A stretch of DNA of 59,701 nt from Frankiales bacterium (GTDB lineage Bacteria > Actinomycetota > Actinomycetes > JAFAQI01). This document shows positions 1-7,435 of the stretch, piece after piece. The stretch covers positions 1 through 59,701 of the forward strand of contig JAICXQ010000008.1 of NCBI GenBank assembly GCA_025980325.1, given 5' to 3'. The stretch's first letter is position 1; every line of letters begins with the position of its first letter. The notes beneath the pieces were generated by a model. It saw only the letters and a program-made list of their open reading frames with translations, searched no databases and was not told the DNA's origin. Made by a program: the position numbers and the translations under genes.

Positions 1-1
1 C

Positions 2-469
2 GCGGTCGTGCACGAGACGCTGTCCGGCACGCTCGACGAGGCGGTCAGCTTCGACGACGTCGCCGACCGGATCGCCGGGATGGTGGCGGAGGTGACGGCC
101 GCGCCCGGGTCGGTGTCGGTCCGCCGTACCGGGACGTTCGGGGTCCTGCCGGCCGAGGTCGCGACGCCGCTCGCGATGGTGCTGACCGAGCTGTTGCAGA
201 ACGCGGTCGAGCACGGGTACGCCGGCGTCGGCCGGCCGGGCACCGTCCGGATCGACGTCGCCCGGGCCGAGGGCGGCGCGCTGGCGATGTCGGTACGCGA
301 CGACGGGCGCGGCTTGCCGGCCGGCTTCCGGCTCGACGGCTCGGACCGGCTCGGGCTGCAGATCGTCCGGACGCTGGTCGAAAGCGAACTCGGCGGGAGC
401 CTCGACGTCGGTGCGGCCGACGACGGTGGGACCGTCGCTAGCGTGCGGTTACGGCGATCGGACCTGTGA
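2..469 (+). CDS. Sensor histidine kinase, C-terminal part (PdtaS-like), 5' end outside the window
   Basis: Partial gene: the reading frame is open from the first codon of the window, so the sensory and dimerisation parts lie upstream. The visible 155 residues form a HATPase_c ATP-binding domain with an N-box (LTELLQNAVEHGY), a G1 box (DDGRGLP) and a G2-like segment (GLQIVRTLV). The sequence just before the N-box resembles the end of a HisKA_2 dimerisation domain. In mycobacteria PdtaS, which signals to the antiterminator PdtaR, is encoded beside whiB1 as here, which supports the assignment. Such kinases are cytosolic. The end overlaps the convergent gene 449-667 by 21 bases, and the stop codon lies inside the first copy of a 15-base direct repeat. 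The family call is good; the exact orthology is inferred from context. Confidence 0.8.
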   Translation, partial: AVVHETLSGTLDEAVSFDDVADRIAGMVAEVTAAPGSVSVRRTGTFGVLPAEVATPLAMVLTELLQNAVEHGYAGVGRPGTVRIDVARAEGGALAMSVRDDGRGLPAGFRLDGSDRLGLQIVRTLVESELGGSLDVGAADDGGTVASVRLRRSDL

Positions 470-667
470 CCCGATCGGACCTGTGAACCGGCCGCCGACC
501 GCGCCGCCGTTGTCATTGCTGGCGGTGAGCGCGCGGACGGCGAGCACGATGCCGGCGGCGAGGATCAGCAGGATTAGCCCGGTCACGATCCGGAACCGCC
601 AGACGGCCGCCCGCCGCGACGGCGGCTCGACCGCCAGGATCGGGGGGCGGACGTAATCCTCGGCCAT
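449..667 (-). CDS. Small single-pass membrane protein downstream of whiB1
   Basis: A 72-residue protein of unknown function. Residues 1-22 are charged and cytosolic-looking, followed by one hydrophobic helix (about residues 27-46, VTGLILLILAAGIVLAVRAL) and a short Gly/Asn-rich outer tail. The ATG at 667 was chosen because the longer in-frame extension is Arg-rich and has shadow-frame composition. It follows whiB1 after 32 bases on the same strand, so the two are probably cotranscribed. Its 3' end overlaps the kinase gene tail to tail. No enzymatic motif is visible. Confidence 0.6.
   Translation of the reverse strand: MAEDYVRPPILAVEPPSRRAAVWRFRIVTGLILLILAAGIVLAVRALTASNDNGGAVGGRFTGPIGSQVRSP
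455..486. repeat. Two direct copies of a 15-base unit at convergent gene ends
   Basis: The unit CGATCGGACCTGTGA occurs at 455-469 and again at 472-486, separated by two bases. The first copy contains the last codons and TGA stop of the kinase gene; both copies lie in the 3' coding part of the convergent small gene. A recent short tandem duplication is the simplest reading. Confidence 0.9.
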
Positions 668-699
668 CGCGCCGGCTCTCCTGCGTGGCGCTCGGTCGG

Positions 700-951
700 C
701 TACGCGGTGTGCGCCGTCGCGCGGACGCCGCGCCGCTTGAGCGCGAACCGCTCCTCTTCGGCCAGCCCGCCCCACACGCCGGCGTCCTGGCCGCTTTCCA
801 GGGCCCACGACAGGCAGTCGTCGATGACGTCGCAGCGCCGGCAGACGGCCTTGGCCTCTTCGACCTGGCGGACCGCGGGGCCCGTGGTACCGATCGGGAA
901 GAACAGTTCCGGGTCCTCGTCACGGCAGGCGGCTAGGTGGCGCCAGTCCAT
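700..951 (-). CDS. whiB1: WhiB-family iron-sulfur transcriptional regulator (WhiB1-like)
   Basis: An 83-residue protein starting MDWRH, as WhiB1/WblE proteins do. Four cysteines (C9, C37, C40, C46) give the C-Xn-C-X2-C-X5-C pattern that binds a [4Fe-4S] cluster. The GVWGG turn (residues 58-62) and a basic tail (LKRRGVR) complete the family signature. WhiB1 proteins bind the primary sigma factor region 4 and respond to nitric oxide through the cluster. The start has a good ribosome site (GGGAAG) nearby. Upstream lies a CRP-type dyad at 987-1002. In Mycobacterium tuberculosis whiB1 is adjacent to pdtaS and is a direct CRP target, so both context and regulation look conserved. Confidence 0.93.
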   Translation of the reverse strand: MDWRHLAACRDEDPELFFPIGTTGPAVRQVEEAKAVCRRCDVIDDCLSWALESGQDAGVWGGLAEEERFALKRRGVRATAHTA

Positions 952-986
952 GCGTTCTTCCCTTCGTCCGGCGGGTCAGGGCCAAT

Positions 987-1002
987 TGTGAACGATTTCA
1001 CG
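987..1002. promoter_or_regulatory. CRP/FNR-type dyad upstream of whiB1
   Basis: TGTGA (987-991), six spacer bases, then TCACG (998-1002): nine of ten positions match the CRP consensus TGTGA-N6-TCACA. On the whiB1 strand the site lies about 36-51 bases before the ATG, close enough to overlap or abut the promoter. M. tuberculosis whiB1 is controlled by CRP (Rv3676), which makes the match functionally plausible; binding here is inferred. Confidence 0.55.
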
Positions 1003-1190
1003 AACTGGTCCGTTTTGCTCCGACCATGAAGATCACGATCGGGGCGTGGCCCCGGACGCTAGTGGCTCGTCGGGACTATGTCCACCAGTTCTGATCCGAC
1101 GTTAGAACGCCGTTCGGACGAGCGCAAGCGTCGTAGGGGTCGTTCGGGCGATTGGTCGGTGTTGGGTTCGTCACAGTTGGGTGGCGGGGC

Positions 1191-2135
1191 TCAGCAGACG
1201 ACCCGTAGCGCCTGCGGCACCGCGCGCAGGTGCAGGCCCTCGCGCTCGCCCAGGTAGTCGCCGTCGACCTCGACGTGCATCGGGCGGTCGGCCCGCAGGG
1301 TGAATTCGGACAGGTCGGCCCAGGTGCACACGGACCGGCCGCGGATGCCGTCGCGGGTGAGCATCCCCGACGCCGCCCAGAGCGTGCCGACGGTGCCGAG
1401 CTTGCGCAGCGCGGCCAGGTCGAGTCCGGTGTCGAACGACGCGGTCGGCGTCACGGTGATCGGGTGGCCGCCGAAGTACGTCCACGGCGCGGTGTTGCCG
1501 ATGATGCCGAGGTAGAGGCCTGTTACCGGCTCGTGCCCGGGAATCTCCAGCGTGAGTGCCGGGTGCCGCCGGTCGGTGCCGTGGAAGAACCGCCGGACCG
1601 CGGCCCACGCGTACCGGGTCGGGCTGACGTTCCGGCCGTGCGCCCGGGCCCGCTCGACCAGCCGGACGGCGTCGGCGTCGAGGCCGATGCCGGCGGTGAA
1701 GGTGAACCAGCGCTCGTCGGCCCGGCCCAGGCCGATCCGGCGGCTGCGGCCCTCCTTGAGCGCGTCGAGGAGGTGGCCGGTCGCCTCGACCGGGTCGTGC
1801 GGGATGTCGAGTGCGCGGCTGAACACGTTGGTGCTGCCGCCGGGTACGACGGCGAGCGCGGGCAGCGCGGCACGGGTGGCTGCCTCGTCGTTGCCGTCGT
1901 CGAGCGGCCGGAGCAGGCCGTTGACGACTTCGTTGACCGTGCCGTCGCCGCCGAGGACGACGACGAGGTCGAGGCCTTCGTCGGCCGCCTGCGCGCCGAG
2001 CTCGATCGCGTGACCGCGGCGTTGGGTCTCGGCGACGTCGACCTTGAGATCGCTGCCGAGCGCGCGGGCGAGGACGTCGCGCACCCGCGGTGTCGTCGCC
2101 GTCGCCTTCGGGTTGACGACGAGAAGGGCGCGCAT
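1191..2135 (-). CDS. Diacylglycerol/sphingosine-kinase-family lipid kinase
   Basis: A 314-residue protein of the DAGK catalytic family (YegS/BmrU/LCB5 type), which transfers phosphate from ATP to a lipid hydroxyl. It opens with MRALLVVNPKA, has the nucleotide-binding GGDGT loop at residues 62-66 and a PGGSTNVFSRAL motif that follows it in these kinases; the C-terminal half has the expected beta-sandwich character ending in an HVEVDGDYLGE stretch. The ATG at 2135 is chosen because MR(A)LLVVNP is the usual N-terminus; the frame stays open further upstream but encodes no family sequence. It is divergent from the membrane gene at 2250, with a triple repeat between them. The lipid substrate cannot be told. 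Confidence 0.88.
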   Translation of the reverse strand: MRALLVVNPKATATTPRVRDVLARALGSDLKVDVAETQRRGHAIELGAQAADEGLDLVVVLGGDGTVNEVVNGLLRPLDDGNDEAATRAALPALAVVPGGSTNVFSRALDIPHDPVEATGHLLDALKEGRSRRIGLGRADERWFTFTAGIGLDADAVRLVERARAHGRNVSPTRYAWAAVRRFFHGTDRRHPALTLEIPGHEPVTGLYLGIIGNTAPWTYFGGHPITVTPTASFDTGLDLAALRKLGTVGTLWAASGMLTRDGIRGRSVCTWADLSEFTLRADRPMHVEVDGDYLGEREGLHLRAVPQALRVVC

Positions 2136-2150
2136 CTCGCGAGGGTAGCC

Positions 2151-2219
2151 GTGATCATGGCGTTGGCCGCGCTTTTCGGCGTGATCATGGCGTTCGCTGC
2201 CGGCAAACGCCATGATCAC
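2151..2219. repeat. Three copies of a 14-base palindrome-containing motif between divergent genes
   Basis: GTGATCATGGCGTT occurs at 2151-2164 and 2181-2194 in direct orientation and as its reverse complement at 2206-2219. The second and third copies form an inverted repeat with an 11-base loop, and each copy contains the palindrome TGATCA. The cluster fills most of the gap between the lipid kinase start (2135) and the membrane gene start (2250). It may be an interspersed palindromic repeat or an operator. Confidence 0.85.
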
Positions 2220-2249
2220 GAACGGCTCGGAGGGGTTAGCCTGCGTCGG

Positions 2250-2618
2250 GTGTCGCGTCCCCGAGCCCTCGCCGTCGCGGCCTCGCTGGTCGGGGTCGAG
2301 GCGGTTGCGTGTCTCGCTGCCGGCGTCGGCTTTCTGGTCGCGGTCGGTGTCGGCAAGCCGGCCGATCGCGGCGTCGCCGCGACCCTCGGCGTGCTGCTGC
2401 TCGTCTTCGGTGCCGGCCTCGCCGTCGATGCACGTGGCTTGTGGCGGGCGCGGCCGATGGCGCAGACGCCGGCTTACCTGGCGCAGTTCTTCGCACTGGT
2501 CATCGCGTGGTACCAGCGACACACGCTGCCCGCCGTGACCGCGGTCGTCGTCGTCGTCGCGATCGCGGTCGTCGCCGCGCTGTCCGCGCGCGAAGCCCGC
2601 GACGCGTTACGCCGCTAG
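2250..2618 (+). CDS. Small integral membrane protein of unknown function
   Basis: A 122-residue protein with about four hydrophobic segments: residues 7-30, 38-58, a weaker one around 75-88, and a valine-rich one at about 96-114. It ends with a basic tail. GTG at 2250 is the first plausible start after the repeat-containing intergenic region. Similar four-helix proteins without assigned function are common in actinobacteria. It ends in TAG that shares the palindrome CTAG with the stop codon of the convergent sigma-factor gene, so both stops are read from the same four bases. Confidence 0.6.
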   Translation: MSRPRALAVAASLVGVEAVACLAAGVGFLVAVGVGKPADRGVAATLGVLLLVFGAGLAVDARGLWRARPMAQTPAYLAQFFALVIAWYQRHTLPAVTAVVVVVAIAVVAALSAREARDALRR

Positions 2619-3511
2619 TCCTCGGCGAGCAACCCTTCGCGCAACTGCGCGAGGGTGCGGGCGAGCAGTCGCGACACGTGCATCTGCGAGATGCCCAGCT
2701 CGGCCGCGATCTGCGACTGCGTCATGTTGCCGAAAAACCGCAGCAGCAGGATCTTCTTCTCCCGCGGCGGCAGCTGTTCGAGCAACGGCTTCAACGACTC
2801 GCGGTACTCGACGCCTTCGAGCGCGTCGTCCGTCGTACCCAACGAATCGGCGACCGCAGGAGAGTCGTCGTCGCCGGTGTCCGGCGCGTCGAGCGAAACC
2901 GCGCTGTACGCGTTCGCCGACTCCAGGCCCTCGAGCACTTCTTCTTCGGACATCTCGAGATGCGCGGCGAGTTCGGCGACGGTCGGCGCGCGGCCGTTTC
3001 GTTGCGAGAGCTCACTGGTCGCTTTAGCCAACGACAGCTTGAGCTCTTGCAACCGCCGCGGTACGCGAATTGCCCAGCCCTTGTCGCGGAAGTGACGCTT
3101 GATCTCACCGACGATCGTCGGCGTCGCGTACGTCGAGAACTCCACGCCGCGCTCGAGGTCGAACCGGTCGACCGACTTGATCAGGCCGATGGTCGCGACC
3201 TGGATCAGGTCGTCGAGCGGTTCGCCGCGGTTGCGGAAGCGGCGGGCGAGGTATTCGACCAGCGGCAGGTGCATCTCGACGAGCTGGTCGCGCACTCGCT
3301 GATGGTGCGGATCGCCGTCGTCGAGTTTGGCCAGCTCACCGAAGAGCTCCCGGGCGTACGCGCGGTCGTGCGAGGTTCGTGCGGCCCGTTCGGCGTCCGC
3401 GGTCAGCTTGCGTTCTTCCGGGGTGAGCTGGGGTGTCTCGTCGTCGGCCGCCGCCGCTTCCCCCGTGTCCGTCGGATCGCCCGCTGTGGCGTTGCTCGGG
3501 CCGTCTGTCAC
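2615..3511 (-). CDS. sigF: RNA polymerase sigma factor, SigF/SigB type
   Basis: A 298-residue alternative sigma factor. After an acidic, low-complexity N-terminus of about 60 residues come region 2 (about 72-142, including DDLIQVATIGLIKSVDRFD), region 3 (about 150-230) and region 4 (about 238-290) with a helix-turn-helix (MTQSQIAAELGISQMHVSRL). Group 3 factors of this kind serve stress and developmental responses and are held by an RsbW-type anti-sigma factor. The GTG at 3511 is chosen because its GTGA overlaps the stop codon of that anti-sigma gene directly upstream, giving translational coupling. The gene shares its CTAG stop with the convergent membrane gene. Confidence 0.9.
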   Translation of the reverse strand: MTDGPSNATAGDPTDTGEAAAADDETPQLTPEERKLTADAERAARTSHDRAYARELFGELAKLDDGDPHHQRVRDQLVEMHLPLVEYLARRFRNRGEPLDDLIQVATIGLIKSVDRFDLERGVEFSTYATPTIVGEIKRHFRDKGWAIRVPRRLQELKLSLAKATSELSQRNGRAPTVAELAAHLEMSEEEVLEGLESANAYSAVSLDAPDTGDDDSPAVADSLGTTDDALEGVEYRESLKPLLEQLPPREKKILLLRFFGNMTQSQIAAELGISQMHVSRLLARTLAQLREGLLAED

Positions 3512-3921
3512 CGGGCCGTCCCGCTCCGTCGCTTCAGCAACGTGATCGTGATCCGGTTGTCGGAGTCGGCGGCGCTGCTGACGTCGCCGGCGAGCGCCGA
3601 GAGCACCGTCCATGCGAACGTGTCCCGGGAGGGTTCGATGCCGTCGACCGTGAGCACGCTGACGGCGACCCGCATGCTGTCGCCGTCGAGGGCGAACGTG
3701 CATTCCAGATCTGCGCCGGCCACCGCCTGGGTCAGCAACATCGCGCACGCCTCGTCGACGGCGATGCGCAGGTCCTCGATCTCGTCGAGGGTGAAGTCGA
3801 GCCGCGCCGCCAACCCGGCCGTCGCCGTGCGGAGCACGGACAGGTAGGCGCCGGCGGCCGGCAATCTGATCGTGACGACGTCTTGTGGAGCGGCGTGCGC
3901 CTGCGCTGCTGCCTGTGCCAC
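3508..3921 (-). CDS. rsbW: Anti-sigma factor, RsbW-type serine kinase
   Basis: A 137-residue HATPase fold protein. Typical segments are LPAAGAYLSVLRTATAGLA, LDFTLDEIEDLRIAVDEAC (the N-box helix with the acidic residue contacting magnesium) and DTFAWTVLSALAG near the C-terminus. Family members bind the sigma factor and phosphorylate an RsbV-type antagonist. The GTG at 3921 is preceded by GGAGG; longer forms give shadow-like sequence. The stop overlaps the sigma-factor start by four bases, the usual anti-sigma then sigma order. No anti-anti-sigma gene is adjacent, so that partner must be encoded elsewhere. Confidence 0.87.
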   Translation of the reverse strand: MAQAAAQAHAAPQDVVTIRLPAAGAYLSVLRTATAGLAARLDFTLDEIEDLRIAVDEACAMLLTQAVAGADLECTFALDGDSMRVAVSVLTVDGIEPSRDTFAWTVLSALAGDVSSAADSDNRITITLLKRRSGTAR

Positions 3922-4136
3922 TCGGACGCCTCCACGCGCGATCGAACAGTGATCGGAACTTCCCGAAAACGGTATCCCACCCGCCCATTCGGGTCGTGGG
4001 AGGGACGATGCGGGCGCTGTGACGACGGGGGCGGACCGCCGTAGAAGCAGTGGTCGCGCCAGCTCGGCGGCAGGAGAACCGCGATCGGTGGCGTAAGAGG
4101 TCCGGAACACCCCGTTGACGGCACGAGGGAGTCCAC

Positions 4137-5804
4137 ATGCGTTCGGCTTACCGGACAGCGCTGTTCCGCACCGCGCTCGGCGTCAGTGTCTGCGCGATGG
4201 TGGTGGGGTTCATCCCCTCGTCCGACGCGGCCAAGTCCACGACCACGGCGACCTCGTCGTCGCGGACCCAGGTCTCGTTCGTCGCGACGCCGGAGTCGCA
4301 GCGGCCGGCGGCGGAGCCGACGAACCACAAGCTCGCCAGCGCGGGCGCGCCGTTCGTCCTGCAGTCGTCGATGATCGGCCGCGAGTCGGGTGAGCCCACG
4401 GTCGGCGTCGACAAGAAGGGCGTCGTGTTCTTCCCCGGCGACACGTTCGACACCCCGGGTGGCACCCTCGCCAAGAACCTCGAGCTGCGGTCGAAGGACG
4501 GCGGCCTGCACTGGACCGACGTCTCGCCGACGGCCGCGAACGCCGGGAACGGCGCCAACACGCACCCGGTCACCCTCGACACGATCACGTGGACCGACAA
4601 GGACTACGGCCGCACGTTCACCGTCGACACGTTGGCCGCCGAGGGCTCGCTGATCTCGTTCACCGACGACCAGGGCGCGACGTGGACGTCGAGCTTCGCG
4701 CCCGCGGCCGCGGTCAACGACCACGAGACGATCGTCGCCGGCATCGTCCCGGACGGGTCGCCGTTGCGCACGCTGGACTCGAAGTTCCCGAAGATCGTCT
4801 ACTACTGCGTCAACACCGTCGTCGAGGTCTCCTGCTCGCGCAGCCTCGACGGTGGCGTCACCTTCACGCAGATGAACTCGCCGTTCCCGACCCACGAGGT
4901 GTCCAACCCGCCGGACTCCGTCCTCTGCTCGTCGCTCACCGGACATCTCCAGACCGACCGCAAGGGCGACGTGTTCCTGCCGAGCGCGTTCAACGCGCCG
5001 GGTTGCGGCGACCCGTCCGTCGCGGTCTCGACCGACGGCGGTACGACGTGGACCGATCACGTCGTCTCGCACATCACCGACGCGTTCAACGCGATGTCGA
5101 TGGGCGCGGACTCGAGCGGCAACCTGTACGTGACGTGGCAGGACGACAAGTGGAACCAGCCGTACATGTCGACGTCACGGGACAAGGGCGCGACCTGGTC
5201 GACACCGGTGATGGTCGCGCCGCCGGGTGTCAAGCTCACCAACTTCCCGTCGCTTGCGGTCGGTGACGCAGGCCGCGTCGTCATCACGTTCCCCGGCACG
5301 GGTGACCCGGGCGCCAACCACCTGGACGCAAACGGCAACTCCACCAGCCATGCGGCGTGGAACTACTACGTCGTCGAGACGCAGAACGGTCTCGCGCCCA
5401 GGCCCACGTTCGTGTCGCAGATCGCGCCGATCCCGTCGGCGCTCGGCGGTGGCGGCGCGACGGTCATGCACCGCGGCGCGTGCAACGGGCGCTGCGGCGG
5501 GCTGTTCGACTTCCTCGACGTGCAGGTCGCGCCGACCGCGGGCGGCCCGGCGTACGCGTCGCTGTCCGACGACTGCACCGGTCCCTGCGCCAAGATCCCG
5601 ACCGGCGCGAGCAGCGACGCCTCGGCCGGCATGGGCATCCTCGTCCGCGAGGTCCAGGGCCCCGCGTTCTCGGGGCACGCGACCCGCCTCGGCCGGCAGC
5701 CGTTCGTCCTCGGCTCGGCGCCGGCGACCGCGCCGGCGCTGGTGCTGCTGCCGCTCGGCGTCGTTGCCCTGCGCCGGCGGATTCTCGGCCTGCCGCGCGG
5801 CTAA
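4137..5804 (+). CDS. Secreted, C-terminally anchored sialidase-fold (Asp-box) protein
   Basis: A 555-residue exported protein. Residues 1-32 form a signal peptide (RTALFRTALGVSVCAMVVGF). Five Asp boxes are visible (SKDGGLHWTD, TDDQGATWTS, SLDGGVTFTQ, STDGGTTWTD, SRDKGATWST), the hallmark of BNR/sialidase beta-propellers. The extreme C-terminus is a hydrophobic segment followed by arginines (VLLPLGVVALRRRILG), which would hold it in the membrane facing outward. There is a good GAGGGAG ribosome site before the ATG. Asp boxes also occur in photosystem assembly factors and non-catalytic propellers, and the sialidase Arg triad was not identified, so no enzymatic activity is claimed. It probably stands alone between the sigF locus and the PaiB-like gene. 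Confidence 0.75.
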   Translation: MRSAYRTALFRTALGVSVCAMVVGFIPSSDAAKSTTTATSSSRTQVSFVATPESQRPAAEPTNHKLASAGAPFVLQSSMIGRESGEPTVGVDKKGVVFFPGDTFDTPGGTLAKNLELRSKDGGLHWTDVSPTAANAGNGANTHPVTLDTITWTDKDYGRTFTVDTLAAEGSLISFTDDQGATWTSSFAPAAAVNDHETIVAGIVPDGSPLRTLDSKFPKIVYYCVNTVVEVSCSRSLDGGVTFTQMNSPFPTHEVSNPPDSVLCSSLTGHLQTDRKGDVFLPSAFNAPGCGDPSVAVSTDGGTTWTDHVVSHITDAFNAMSMGADSSGNLYVTWQDDKWNQPYMSTSRDKGATWSTPVMVAPPGVKLTNFPSLAVGDAGRVVITFPGTGDPGANHLDANGNSTSHAAWNYYVVETQNGLAPRPTFVSQIAPIPSALGGGGATVMHRGACNGRCGGLFDFLDVQVAPTAGGPAYASLSDDCTGPCAKIPTGASSDASAGMGILVREVQGPAFSGHATRLGRQPFVLGSAPATAPALVLLPLGVVALRRRILGLPRG

Positions 5805-5835
5805 TCCGGTTGTCCCGTGGCGGCAGACTGACGGG

Positions 5836-6474
5836 GTGCTGATCCACCCCTGGGACTCGCCGCTGCGCGACACCGACGCGATCGAGTTCGTCCGCCGTAC
5901 GGCGTTCGGGCACCTGGTCGCGCCCGGCCGGCGCGAGGTGCCGGTCGTCGTACCGACGCAGTACGTCCTCGACGCCGCGCCGCCCGATGCCGACGCGGTA
6001 TTCCCCGACGTGCTGCTGCACCTCGCCCGCCCGAACCCGGTGTGGGCGGCGCTGGAGGAGAGCCCGACCGTCGTGCTGTCGGTCGCGGGCGAGTGGGCGT
6101 ACGTGCCCGCGGCGTGGAAGGCGATCGGCGACGAGGATCCGAGCCTCGGCATCCCGACGACGTACTACGCCGCGGTGCAACTGGTCGCGCACGCCGCTGT
6201 CCTCGACGAGGTCGAGGCGAAGCTCGCGGTGCTGCGGGCGCAGCTCGGCGTCTTCGAGCCGGGCAGCGACGTCGCGGACCCGGCGGTGCACGAGCGCAAG
6301 CTGGCCGGCATCCGCGGGCTGCGGCTGTCGGCGCGCGAGGTGAAGGCGAAGTTCAAGTACGGCGGCAACGCCGACGAGGCGCACCGGGCCGCCGTCGCGG
6401 CACGTCTTGGCGAGCGGTCCGGGCCGGGCGACGCGGCGGCGCGCGAGCATGTCGTCCGCTCGCTGGGTACCTGA
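5836..6474 (+). CDS. FMN-binding split-barrel protein, PaiB-like
   Basis: A 212-residue protein of the PaiB family. Recognisable stretches are IHPWDSPLRDTDAIEFVRRT at the N-terminus, GEWAYVPAAWK and IPTTYYAAVQL in the centre, and the AKFKYGGNADEAHR element near the C-terminus that corresponds to the KFK(L)SQN segment of the family. PaiB proteins bind FMN and were first described as negative regulators of sporulation and protease genes in Bacillus; many homologues are simply uncharacterised flavoproteins. The GTG at 5836 begins the usual IHPWD motif. It lies 31 bases after the surface-protein gene and 49 before the ABC transporter. Confidence 0.8.
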   Translation: MLIHPWDSPLRDTDAIEFVRRTAFGHLVAPGRREVPVVVPTQYVLDAAPPDADAVFPDVLLHLARPNPVWAALEESPTVVLSVAGEWAYVPAAWKAIGDEDPSLGIPTTYYAAVQLVAHAAVLDEVEAKLAVLRAQLGVFEPGSDVADPAVHERKLAGIRGLRLSAREVKAKFKYGGNADEAHRAAVAARLGERSGPGDAAAREHVVRSLGT

Positions 6475-6523
6475 GGGTGCTTTCAGCTTTGGTCCGTCAT
6501 GATGTGCGGCGGAGGTTGACGCC

Positions 6524-7435
6524 GTGATCGAGATGACCGGGCTGACCAAGAGGTACGGCGACAAGACGGCCGTCGACGGGCTGACGGTGACCGTGCGGCC
6601 GGGGGTCGTGACCGGCTTCCTCGGGCCGAACGGCGCGGGCAAGTCGACGACGATGCGCCTCGTCCTCGGCCTCGACCGGCCGACGAAGGGGACGGTCACG
6701 ATCAACGGCCGGCGCTACGACGAGTTGGCCGCGCCGTTGCACGAGGTGGGTGCGCTGCTCGAAGCGCGGTCGGTGCACTCCGGCCGGACGGCGCGCAACC
6801 ACCTGCTCGCGTTGGCGGCGTCGCACGGGCTCGGGGTGAAACGGGTCGACGCGATGCTCGACCTCGTCGGCTTGACCGACGTCGCGCGGCAACGCGTCGG
6901 AGCGTTCTCCCTCGGCATGGGGCAACGACTCGGCATCGCTGCGGCCTTGCTCGGCGATCCCGCGGTGCTGTTGTTCGACGAGCCGGCGAACGGTCTGGAC
7001 CCGGAAGGTATCCGCTGGATCCGGCAGTTGTTGCGCCGGCTCGCGGCCGAGGGGCGGACCGTGTTCGTGTCGTCGCACGTGATGAGCGAGATGGCGCTGA
7101 TGGCCGACCATCTCGTCGTGATCGGGCGTGGTCGGCTGATGTCCGATTCGTCGGTCGACGAGTTCGTGCGGCGCAGCACGCGACATCAGGTTCGAGTGCG
7201 GTCGCCGAAGATCGACGAAATGGTCGCGTTATTGCGCGCGCCGGACGTTCATGTCATCAGTGCCGGTGCGCAGACGATCGAAGTCGACGGGATGACGAGC
7301 GAAGCGATCGGTGACCTCGCCGCCGCGCATCGGATCGCGTTGCACGAGTTGTCGCCCCTCGGTGCGTCGCTCGAAGAGGCCTTCATGGAAGTGACCGGCG
7401 GGACAGTCGAGTACCACGCCGAGGAGGCGCGATGA
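6524..7435 (+). CDS. ABC transporter ATP-binding protein (ABC-2 / drug-export type)
   Basis: A 303-residue nucleotide-binding protein. Walker A is GPNGAGKS near residue 36; the signature motif is atypical in the form FSLGMGQRLGIA; Walker B is VLLFDEPANGLDPEG and the switch histidine lies in VSSHVMSEM. The C-terminal 80 residues form the extra domain seen in DrrA/CcmA-like exporters. GTG at 6524 has GGAGG upstream. The stop overlaps the permease start by four bases (ATGA), so the two form one exporter or antibiotic-resistance-type transporter. The substrate cannot be predicted. Confidence 0.9.
   Translation: MIEMTGLTKRYGDKTAVDGLTVTVRPGVVTGFLGPNGAGKSTTMRLVLGLDRPTKGTVTINGRRYDELAAPLHEVGALLEARSVHSGRTARNHLLALAASHGLGVKRVDAMLDLVGLTDVARQRVGAFSLGMGQRLGIAAALLGDPAVLLFDEPANGLDPEGIRWIRQLLRRLAAEGRTVFVSSHVMSEMALMADHLVVIGRGRLMSDSSVDEFVRRSTRHQVRVRSPKIDEMVALLRAPDVHVISAGAQTIEVDGMTSEAIGDLAAAHRIALHELSPLGASLEEAFMEVTGGTVEYHAEEAR

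Noticed and set aside
2136-2522. N-terminal extension of the lipid kinase
   Set aside because: The extra 129 residues would include the triple repeat and overlap the divergent membrane gene; the family N-terminus is at 2135.
3922-4136. SigF-type promoter before rsbW-sigF
   Set aside because: GGGATA is visible on the minus strand, but no GTTT-type -35 is found at suitable spacing.
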